From the NCBI GenBank assembly GCA_911728435.2, contig OU452201.1, positions 8,866,001-8,930,000 on the forward strand: a stretch of DNA of 64,000 bases, read 5' to 3'. The stretch's first letter is position 1, and each line of letters opens with the position of its first letter. The position numbers were made by a program, and so were the translations under genes. The notes below the pieces were generated by a model. It saw only the letters and a list, made by a program, of their open reading frames with translations. It was not told the DNA's origin and ran no database searches. Below are positions 55,450-64,000 of this stretch, piece by piece. This DNA comes from Apoderus coryli (taxonomy: Eukaryota > Arthropoda > Insecta > Coleoptera > Attelabidae).

Positions 55450-57550
55450 TTGCAGAGACATGATCATATTTCCTTTTATTTTATTAATATCCTACTTATC
55501 GATGGTTCAGTCATATTGCAGCATCAAGCTTTGACCTTTTAGCGTCAAGTATGAGCACTAAGAATTCATTTCCTGTTCGTGTCATAGAAAAGGCACATTT
55601 CCAAAAATTGAGGGCTTAAAATATTTTGTGTTTATTTATTTTTTTTAAACTTTTTAGTTCTTCTTATCAGCAGTCAATCCGTTTCATATTCTAAGTGAAA
55701 ATACATCAAAATAAACTTTAGTTTTGATGCAGTTGTCCCGGGATTCTACCAAAACTGATTTAACGCGTAATTAATGAAAATCTTAGTATAAAAAAAATAA
55801 TTTATGACATAGAACCTGTTTTTTGTGCTTCTTCCTCCCCCTTTCTTACAAAATTTACTGTCGACAAAGAATTACGCCATTTGGCTGGCTGAATATTTCA
55901 TTAGGCGCGTTTTTATCATAAGAATTTGTTCTTTTAAAACAAAAGTTCTGTAAGGATAATTTTTTTCTGTGCTTTTATATATACATATATATTTTAGCAA
56001 AAGCTTAAATGTGATTTTTTCTGTCTCTCTAAAAGTAAAATTTAATAATTCTGAGCAGCCTGCCCGGAAACATTGAGTATATATTACGCTAAGTGCCAGC
56101 TTCAAATTTTAGGGTTTCCAGATTACTGTTAGATATAGCAACAACATGAAATATTTAAACGAACGAGTAAGTATTTTACGTGTTTCATTGATTAGTCCCT
56201 TATTGGTATATACAGGATGAATCACGACTGCGAAAACTACTTTGGTTTTTTATACAGTGTCATGCCGAAATTCCAAATGCATTTGCCATGTCTAGGATTG
56301 CCATCCGTCCGGATATATCAGGACTGTTATCGTTATTGACCTTCATATCCCGAGGTCTCGACTAGGTCGGAAAAAAACCCGTTTTGCATTGCCTGCCCTG
56401 CTCATATTTTACATAATACGATTTAAACACCTACGGGTTTATTATTGATGTCGAATTTATCGTTTGTAAAAATTGTTTAACTATTTTCAATATACAGGGT
56501 GAGTCACCCTAGGCGCGACGGTCTACTGTGGCAAAACTATTCAGATTTTCTCAGCTCTTTTTGTTTGAGAAAATATTAAAAAATGGACAGATCCAAAATA
56601 TATGTCATAGTTAAAGTTAAAAAGTTGTTACTCGATACACAAAAGTTTTTGAGTGAAAGAAAACAGCTAACTTTATAGGCATTCAAACAAAATTGGAGAT
56701 ATCAAAATTAAAGAAAAACGCATCAGCAGAAATTAAGCATTTAATAACAAAACTGAAAACAGAAGTTCGCGATTTTTTTCAAAGTGCTTACGAGAATCCT
56801 CAGACACGGTCACAGTATTTTTATAAATTTTGTGTTTTTGACTGGAACCCAGAATCAGTTGAAGAAAGATGGCTCTATTTTGGAAAGAACACTGACCATT
56901 TGAAATAAAAAATTGGAACTTCTCGAAATGTGTGAATATTTATTCACAATTCCCGAATATGTTCAGAGATGTCTATTCAATGGACCGACGCGACGAGAGA
57001 AACCGACTTTTAGCAGAATCTGTTGCAATGCCAATAGTCATGCTAGTTTTTATGCAAATTGGAAATTAAAACCGATGTACGTAGATATTAGCAAGAAGGA
57101 AGAACATTCACAAATTCGTTAGTTATTCTGTATTGCAATCTGTTGTCACCATTCGACAGCTGACAACCCTACTCTATACCATAGTTCATATTCGAATACC
57201 CCCACATATGGATGCAGGCTATATATAACTTTACAGAAAGTTCAGATATGATGATTAAGTGAAGTTTGTTGAAGTTCGGACGTTTGAAAATATAACGAGA
57301 GAACTAGTGGTACAATATTAGAAACTCTCGTGTTATCAACGTTTGATTTATGTGTTACATTGGGATATATGACATTTTCGAGCGCTGATAAATCTTGCTG
57401 TGAGGTGCAAACTGTTTTAATTGAATTTTCATTTTAATTGTGGGTATATGGCTAGGGGGCGATATAAAAACCTTTTATTATGTGACAAAATAATATATTT
57501 GATTTATTAAACATAACGAAATTTAATCTCATCTAACCAGCTATTGTTAG
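55450..57550. other. Intronic stretch, nothing coding supported
   Basis: TATACAGGATGAATCACGA at about 56210 and TATACAGGGTGAGTCACC at about 56493 are similar words 283 bp apart, possibly ends of related repeats. The frame at 56693-56908 (ISKLKKNASAEIKHLITK and on) is lysine-rich and unrecognised. Confidence 0.35.
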
Positions 57551-57559
57551 AATAAATCA

Positions 57560-57800
57560 TTGCTAAAATCTTTCATTTCTTCCCACGGAAAATTGTTTAC
57601 AAGGTGTAGTAGATCAAGTTTATTTATTATTTATTTTTCCAACATTTCAAAACTTGTATTTGTACTTAATAACGAAGTGTCGTCAGCGAAAAGATACATG
57701 TTAACCTCAGATCCCACTCCAACATAATTCATGTATAACAAAAAGAGAATAGGACCCAAAACAGACCCTTGTGGTATCCCATGACGTATATAGGTACACA
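57560..57800 (-). pseudogene. Reverse-transcriptase core fragment
   Basis: The minus strand encodes YIRHGIPQGSVLGPILFLLY, then MNYVGVGSEVNMYLFADDTS and LLSTNTSFEMLEK, a stop, and LDLLHLVNNFPWEEMKDF. GIPQGSVLGPILF and FADDTSLL are unmistakable RT motifs of non-LTR elements, with the FADD aspartates intact. One in-frame stop and missing flanks make it dead. The family differs in sequence from the copy at 37404 (AVPQGSNLGP), so at least two RT lineages are present. Confidence 0.8.
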
Positions 57801-57899
57801 ACAACTAGCCGACAGCCTCGGGATCTATACGCAAATGGTCCATATCCAGTACAAACGCACAGAGAACATGTGTTACTGACTACGTAAGATATTTTTTGA

Positions 57900-59756
57900 T
57901 TCGCCACTGTCTGAAATTAAATTAAAATTCTCTGATATTTAATTTTCTATACCACAGCCGCTTGTAGTAAAATTTTATGATTAATGAATTGCAACGAATA
58001 CCTTGAATCTGCTTGATATTACGAAAGCAAATAGCGCTTTAAAACAAATTACATGTATCTAATTAAAATAACGCAATTAAATTTCTAATTAAACTTTGGG
58101 CGCAAATTTGTTAACACCACTTTTTGCGCGACATACAGAAAATTGAAATCATATTATGAAAGTGGAATTTTGTACTAAGCTAATAAAACTTTAGAACCCT
58201 CTATTATACTGTTGTACATTTAACTTATATGGAATACAATGTCACATAAAAAAGTTAATTCAGGATTTAGTGTTGAAATATCATTTTACTCTCAAAAAAA
58301 ACTTCAAAAACTTTCGACTGTAAGCATATATCATAGCTAGGTGCACACATAATAAGCCACAATAGACCCTCGGGCGGTCGCAGTGGGCGGTAGACTCATG
58401 AACCTAATAAAAAATACAGAACCAAATCTGAAGCCACTAGGAAACCACAAAAGTGAAGATGGGTCCCATACCCAACATAATATATATAACTGTTAACATT
58501 TAAAGAAAGTTTTTTTAAAATAAACGTTAGACGGCCTCCGAGGTGAAGGTTGGGGGGTACTACATCGTTTACCACCTTTTCAAAAACAATTATTTGAAGC
58601 GGAAGATGAACTGGACTGGAAACTTCTAGATAACTTACCAAAACGCGAAAAGACCTACTAAATCGGTTAGTACTATATACAATTTAAAAATCTTACGCTA
58701 ATTATATATGGTAGAATCTTTTTTGACTTGGTCCTTTTACAATTAAAAACATCCATGCCATGATATTTATAATGCAAACGAATCCTAGAGAGAGAAATAA
58801 TAATTTTTTTCTTTACTTGTCTGAATGCAATAACTTTCTCAGCTTCTAGTAATTAGTGTTTGCTGGAATGGGTATCATAAGGAGTTAATGAGAACGTTTC
58901 TATCTTGTACGTTCTCCGCTTTAGGTTAACCTTTTTGTCTAGTTAAAAAAATGACAATTCAACAAATCGAATTATGTAAATAATCTAATAGTACCAAGTG
59001 AGAGATAATACACTGAAAGCAAACATGAGTTCAAATTCCACCGCAGGTAAACGTGTGACGCTTGTAACTTGTTCGGGAATAATATTAAAGGACGCTCAAC
59101 AATAATTACAAAAACCAACCATTTTCTCAATTTTAATATTTAATTGATGCAAAAAAAATCAAATATTTTCTCGCACACGTACTATCTTTTAATCTAGATT
59201 AGTCGGAAATTTTCAAATTTATATTGAAAATATAAAAAAACCTCGCTTGACCCCCAAATATTACCTTATGATTTATAACTCAACGATAAATTCAACACTG
59301 CGCGTTTAAAAGCCTCATACATAACCTAACGCTAATCCCTCCAGGCAACTTGTATGTTAAATAATTTAAAATATCCAATGCTTCAAAAACTTTTATCTCA
59401 TCTCGAAAGCATTTTGCATAAGACGATTTATACATAAAATAATCATCCCCACATTCTGCAGTTTCCGTCTATTAATTAAGGTCCATGTATAGTAAAAATC
59501 TAGATTAAAATAGGAGTAGGTCTAATACGCACACATACAGATGTATCTGTATAAACAACCAACATTAAACAAAATAATAAAAATGGTCGAACCGGAATGA
59601 ATTCTTTCCATTTGCATTAATATTGTGGCGACATTAATGTGATATCTAAAACCCATTTCAAGTATAAAACGCGACATTTTAGACAGGTTGAATAGAAAAC
59701 AAAAACAAAGTATACTTCCACAACAACAAACGTTCGTTGGTTTAATATCGTTTCAA

Positions 59757-59760
<4 letters not shown>
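57900..59760. other. Intronic stretch, nothing recognised
   Basis: Slightly GC-richer near 58350-58560. The frame at 58396-58641 is unrecognised. Confidence 0.35.
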
Positions 59761-59793
<33 letters not shown>

Positions 59794-59893
59794 CAAACAA
59801 ACAAAGATATTCAACTAAGTTGACAGAGTATAGTATATCACCGATATACAAAGAAAAATGAAATAAACTAACTTGTACGAATCAAAAAAATCC

Positions 59894-59968
59894 CGTGACA
59901 CAAGCTGGATTTGAACCAACATCTCCCAATTGCCGGTCAGGTGTTTTAACCAATTAAACTATCGTGGC
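59894..59968 (-). other. tRNA-like cloverleaf, unit 1
   Basis: Minus strand: acceptor GCCACGA against TTGTGTC (six of seven pairs, one wobble); D stem GTTT/AAAC with loop AATTGGTTA; anticodon stem CCTGA/TTGGG with loop CCGGCAA; T arm GTTGG, TTCAAAT, CCAGC with five pairs including a wobble. The B box is GGTTCAAATCC. Base 33 is C rather than U and no oligo-T terminator follows at once, so this is a tRNA-derived SINE head rather than a working tRNA. Confidence 0.6.
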
Positions 59969-60218
59969 ACATGAATGAAACTTCTTTAATTCGTACATGC
60001 CTTGCTTCCTATGTGCTGTGCTACGCCTCGACCTTTTAATTCAAAGGCAACATAGACTACACACTGCCATAAAGCAATGTTATTTCTCTTTTGCTCATCG
60101 CAAATAAATATAAATAAACAAACAAACAAAGATATTCAACTAAGTTGACAGAGTATAGTATATCACCGATATACAAAGAAAAATGAAATAAACTAACTTG
60201 TACGAATCAAAAAAATCC

Positions 60219-60293
60219 CGTGACACAAGCTGGATTTGAACCAACATCTCCCAATTGCCGGTCAGGTGTTTTAACCAATTAAACTATCGTGGC
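60219..60293 (-). other. tRNA-like cloverleaf, unit 2
   Basis: Identical to the copy 325 bp to the left, as far as I can read; see that entry for the fold. Confidence 0.6.
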
Positions 60294-60525
60294 ACATGAA
60301 TGAAACTTCTTTAATTCGTACATGCCTTGCTTCCTATGTGCTGTGCTACGCCTCGACCTTTTAATTCAAAGGCAACATAGACTACACACTGCCATAAAGC
60401 AATGTTATTTCTCTTTTGCTCATCGCAAATAAATATAAATAAACAAACAAACAAAGATATTCAACTAAGTTGACAGAGTATAGTATATCACCGATATACA
60501 AAGAAAAATGAAATAAACTAACTTG

Positions 60526-60556
<31 letters not shown>

Positions 60557-60559
60557 GAG

Positions 60560-62290
60560 AGAAACATTTTTATAAAATACGAATGTTCAACAACATGATA
60601 AAAAGAAGTACCTACCTACAACTTTTGCAGCTTTATCGCCAGTTTTTCAAGCAAAATTAAAAACAATAAGAGCTTGATTTTTAACACAATGTTATTTTTA
60701 TTACCTTCACCTGAAGTGAAGCCATTTTCACTCAATTCAGTGTACAAATGGATCTAAATTTTTGTAAACCAACTAAAAAGTTGTCGTCCAGAGAAATTGT
60801 ACAATAGATAACAAAAACTGTATTTGACCTCATTTCAACTACCGTAGACCACAAGATGGGTGATAATCACCTGGATCTCAACCGTCTGGTGATGCAGAAA
60901 AGTCACAGAAATGAGTCTGTTGATAACAGCAGCAATATGGAGTTTAGGCTCATTTAACACTTAGCGGTGGGTGACTTTATTAAATTTTATTGCACTTAGG
61001 TGTCAACGATTTATTGTGAAACCGAAAATGCCTATTAATCCTACTATGCCATCGTATTTTTGCTGACATATGTTATTTAAGGTTTTTCTGCTCAAAATGT
61101 CGTTTTCTACAACCGTTTTTCGTTTGGCACACTCAAGGCGAAACACCCAAACCAACTAACCACATTGTAGACATAGTCCATAATGACGAAGAGTGTATGT
61201 TATATTGGCCAAAGATTTACGCTGACAAATCACAATAAATTATGGTGTTAACCAACATAAAAAAAATTGGTTCCTTCCTTCGAATTTGTGGCACTTATAC
61301 ATAAAATACGACATACTATACTAGTTCTGTTTTCAGCTTATCAAACGGTTATTTCGGTGGTAATAGGTGGAATTAATCAAAAAAAACGGATGAACAACCA
61401 AAAATAAAATGCAGCCAAGCACTCTAATTTTTCCACAAACTGAGCTCGGTAGCCATATAGAACATAAAATTGATGTATGAGGTCCGCTATAATAATGGGA
61501 AACGACGCTGTTAAATATGGCTTAAAATTGAATAATTGTTCACAGGCATACACTTAGATTATAAAATAGTGGTACCTGTTTTTTTACGGAAACCGCAGGT
61601 ATACATATCAAATAGATTTATGTAATTAATTATTTTTTGTCGAAACTATCAGGGATATCGAATGGCGTAATACCTAAACATAATATATTGATCAAAAATC
61701 TGAGAATTATATCGCTGACATCGTTTGTTCGGGTTTTTTAACCATAATCAGTCATCATCATGACTTGAAGCTATTTACTTACGTTTAATGTCTTTTTTTT
61801 TACTTTCGCCTGATTTTCTCATAAACATATAAAACCCTTGACAGTATTAACGGTGCCGTTGATATTCACAATCATAATCCAAAATTAGCCTGCACCAAAG
61901 TTAAAACAGCAATTATTCAACGGTTGCTAACCAGTACGTTTGAATTTATAAATTAAATTTGAAATTTGTGCACAAAGTTCTGCACTTTAGAACTTGCCCT
62001 GGAAGTAGGTCTGAAAAACTACAAAGTTTATACAAATGCTGTTTGTCCCTTACTCTTGTTTTTGAAATTCAAATTCATAGTAATTCAGATGGAGCAATAT
62101 CACGTGAAAAAGTAGATTTTGTATTTCGAGAAATAATGCAGAAGAAGATGACCTTGAGAACCTTCTACAGTCTCGTTTGTTTTTTTTTAATTCTTTGTTA
62201 ATGAAACAAACTTAAGACATAATAATGTTGATTAGTTATTTGACTTTCAAACCTTTAGAAAATGAATTAGACATGGTTTTTCTCATTCCA
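60560..62290. other. Intronic stretch, nothing recognised
   Basis: No element limits seen. The frame at 61959-62201 is not recognisable as a known protein. Confidence 0.35.
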
Positions 62291-62295
62291 GATTC

Positions 62296-62503
62296 TTTAC
62301 CTCTCTGTTTTTTTACTGGTCGATTTTCTTGGGAATGAGGTTCAGATGAAAATAGTTAGTTAGACATAAGTGGGTCAACAACAACAACAAAACTAAACTA
62401 ACTAACTAGTTTCATCTGAACCTCATTCCCAAGAGAATCGACCAGTAAAAAACTGAATAATAAGGTTCAAGAAAACTTTCAAGAAAAATATTTACCTCTC
62501 TGT
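62296..62503. mobile_element. Small hairpin insertion with 13-bp direct repeats
   Basis: TTTACCTCTCTGT at 62296-62308 is repeated exactly at 62491-62503. Inside, 62309-62366 (TTTTTACTGGTCGATTTTCT, TGGGAATGAGGTTCAGATGA, AGTTAGTTAG) is nearly the reverse complement of 62397-62453, with a loop carrying (CAA)n. A tail of about 35 bp (TAAGGTTCAAGAAAACTTTC...) follows. Non-coding. The repeat length is the same as around the dimer at 7967-8448, suggesting a similar insertion route. It lies about 270 bp before the Ig exon. Confidence 0.65.
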
Positions 62504-62767
62504 GAAGTTGAGCTCTTCCAATGCATAGATTGACACCTATTATTAATATTTGTAAGCAGTTTTAGTTTAATGGCATTGTTTTGTTTAATTGTGAGCAAGT
62601 TAAAAGCTCGAGAATGTGGCAAAACTTTCATTGCCATACACTTATTGTAATAGACATTACCTTTCAATATCGGCTTTACAGTAACATGAATATTATATTC
62701 TTAGACTATTTGTTTGTACGTATATTGAAGTATAGTTTTGTAAAATTCGATCTTAAAGCTTTGTGAC

Positions 62768-62777
62768 TTTGTTTCAG
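62768..62777 (+). promoter_or_regulatory. Splice acceptor of the Ig exon
   Basis: TTTGTTTCAG, a pyrimidine-rich tract and AG directly before the exon; its phase fits the donor at 44193. Confidence 0.7.
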
Positions 62778-62920
62778 GTGCGTCAGAAAACAGGACTGTT
62801 CTCGTTTCAAAATTCAATATGGAAATTCCACATTTTTCCGAATCAATTCAGAATGTTACAGTGCCCATTGGTAGAGAAGCTATCTTGAGCTGTTCAGTAA
62901 TAAATTTAGGCAACTACAAG
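62778..62920 (+). CDS. First Ig-domain exon (first half), DIP/lachesin-like
   Basis: 143 bp between an acceptor at 62777 and a donor GTAAGG at 62921. Joined in phase with 44192 it encodes GASENRTVLVSKFNMEI, then PHFSESIQNVTVPIGREAIL and SCSVINLGNYK. The P.F...I.NVTVP.GR.A.L.C.V..L..YK pattern is that of the first immunoglobulin domain of insect DIP (Dpr-interacting protein) and lachesin-type adhesion molecules. The Cys is the first of the domain's disulphide pair, and an NVT N-glycosylation site lies before it. Family genes also break at this YK position, and the next exon, which should start V.W and carry the partner cysteine, is not seen before the window ends. The product would be a neuronal cell-surface recognition protein. 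I cannot say which paralogue. Confidence 0.8.
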
Positions 62921-64000
62921 GTAAGGTTTGTATAAATTAATATTCTTTGTTATCAAACTCCATTTCGTAATACTTAACTAATTTACATTTTATTCAGTTA
63001 TAAAAGTAATTTCTGTATAGTACACGGCCCTTCAATTTCAAAGTTTTCACCCTTGGCTAAAGTTATTTTGGTTTCGAGGATTCCATTTGCTTTTGCGGTA
63101 GAATTCCTTCTCCCAATCTAAGTTTCACTATTATCGCGACGTGACCGTTCAATTGTGTAATTAATTTCGCTGTATCAATGTAGTAATGATTTGGAACAAA
63201 TGCCCGTTTGCAAACACAGTAATCTATGTACTAAATGGTTCTTTGTTTTAACCATCGCAAGGCAGGAATACAACGCTTCACTGATAAATTTATTATTATC
63301 ATATTATGAAACTGAATTATGGTTTTCCAACTGTTTAAATGATGAAGAAGAATCAGTTCTATTTCACGTACTTTCCAAAACTTGACACCCCTGTATATTG
63401 TTATTTATTTATTGAATAATACTCTTTACTGTTAAAATAATAATAAAATATAGGGAGTTCCTTACAACAGGAATATATTGAACAAGACCCGGTGCATTAA
63501 AAGAAGACATTATAATATACTCATAGCGTAGCTTGCATCATTTATCAATATAATGTCCCCATAGTGTCATAGGATAGAGTGAGTAGGTATTTGGCCTACC
63601 GTAAGCTTCTGTATAATAATATCTATTGCTGAAACATGTAACATCAACCCTCGGCTGCTAGTGGGTGTATGAATATTAATAGAATACCCTGCACCAACCT
63701 TATACTACTTACACCAGTCTCAAACTAAGGTTTATTTAAATTGTAGTAATGCGACATAAATGTCGGCAACTACACACACAAATACACTACAAAAGTACGT
63801 TTAGCAAGTTTGATCAAATTTATTATGCTTTGAGAAAACAGGCAGATTTTATTGTTAGTACCTTAGAAGGATTAGAAACTCTACGATGATATTGGCTCAT
63901 TAGTGGAGTAAATCTTTTTCAGTCGAAAGAAGAACATGTGCCTTTTATCCATAATCTAGACCCTCTTCAATCAGTCCGTGTGACCCTCATTTAAGGCAAA
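62921..64000 (+). other. Second intron of the DIP/lachesin-like gene (partial)
   Basis: Runs from GTAAGG at 62921 to the window end. I looked for an Ig exon beginning V(A/L)W with a following Tyr-x-Cys and found none. The open frame at 63191-63385 is unrecognised. Confidence 0.5.

Larger units (their letters stand above)
59760..60550 (-). repeat. 325-bp SINE-like tandem array between (TA)n tracts
   Basis: A unit beginning GATATTCAACTAAGTTGACA recurs at 59806, 60131 and 60456, an exact period of 325 bp, with two full copies and a third cut off after ACTAACTTGTA at about 60524. I see no differences between copies. A (TA)n run precedes the array (59760-59786) and another follows (60526-60550). 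Each full unit has a tRNA-like head on the minus strand, an AAC-rich repeat (AAATAAACAAACAAACAAAG) and a unique body. A tandemly amplified SINE, or unequal exchange, would explain it; an assembly duplication is also possible. Confidence 0.82.
44193..62777 (+). other. 18.6-kb first intron of the DIP/lachesin-like gene
   Basis: Bounded by donor GTAAGT at 44193 and acceptor TTTGTTTCAG ending at 62777. It hosts two retroelement 3' ends, an RT fragment, the CACAG-ended transposon, foldback copy B, a SINE-like tandem array and a hairpin insertion. A very long first intron after a signal-peptide exon is usual for insect neuronal Ig genes. The mapping depends on the exon pairing being right. Confidence 0.55.

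Noticed and set aside
59785..60524. CRISPR-like or satellite array
   Set aside because: Only 2.3 copies, 325-bp period, no short repeats with unique spacers, eukaryotic context and tRNA-like heads; better explained as a SINE-type tandem duplication.
1..64000. Endogenous viral sequences or LTR retrotransposons
   Set aside because: I looked for LTR pairs, primer-binding sites, gag/protease/envelope-like blocks and viral replicase motifs and saw none I could support.

Overview
This window looks like AT-rich, repeat-rich, gene-poor DNA from an insect nuclear genome. A beetle or similar insect is plausible, but the species cannot be read from the sequence. There are no bacterial-style operons or rRNA genes. 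The only host gene I can support is a secreted/cell-surface immunoglobulin-superfamily gene of the DIP/lachesin type on the + strand. A signal-peptide exon at 44120-44192 joins in exact phase to a first-Ig-domain exon at 62778-62920 across an 18.6 kb intron, and the gene continues beyond the window.

Region by region. At 1-10 kb there are decayed Tc1/mariner, DDE and non-LTR fragments, plus a striking 482-bp inverted dimer (7967-8448) flanked by a 13-bp direct repeat; each arm carries a hammerhead-ribozyme-like core. At 12.2-13.0 kb is a 733-bp hAT-type element with a perfect 8-bp target duplication. At 17.1-22.5 kb are RTE-like retroelement 3' ends in both orientations, a tRNA-Ala-like relic, and a deleted pogo/Tigger-type element with TIRs. 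At 24-36 kb are more retroelement 3' ends, a mariner relic, an ancient duplicated repeat and a palindromic MITE. At 36.8-38.6 kb a palindromic foldback element is interrupted by a 5'-truncated non-LTR retrotransposon; a second, uninterrupted copy lies at 53.6-54.7 kb and a third partial copy at 33.7 kb. At 40.3-42.4 kb is an apparently intact Tc1/mariner-superfamily element: a 370-residue transposase with DD41D spacing, TIRs of about 348 bp and a TA duplication. It is itself inserted in the loop of an older hairpin.

Inside the long intron lies what I consider the most interesting object: 48854-51265, a 2.4 kb unit with imperfect TIRs of about 120 bp ending in CACAGGCC, a TAA duplication, and a single intronless 566-codon ORF. 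That protein has N-terminal Cys pairs and a possible RNase H-like D/D/CxxC/H/E pattern. I propose it as a DNA transposon resembling the CMC (CACTA/Mirage/Chapaev) group; the assignment is inference. The intron also holds retroelement 3' ends, a 325-bp SINE-like tandem array with tRNA-like cloverleafs between (TA)n tracts, and a small hairpin insertion with a 13-bp duplication just upstream of the Ig exon.

Apart from the Ig gene, what the genes do here is transposition. Two ORFs look intact (DD41D transposase and the CACAG-element protein); the other coding traces are broken. Long stretches without recognisable content are listed as such. All family assignments were made by eye from motifs, without database searches.
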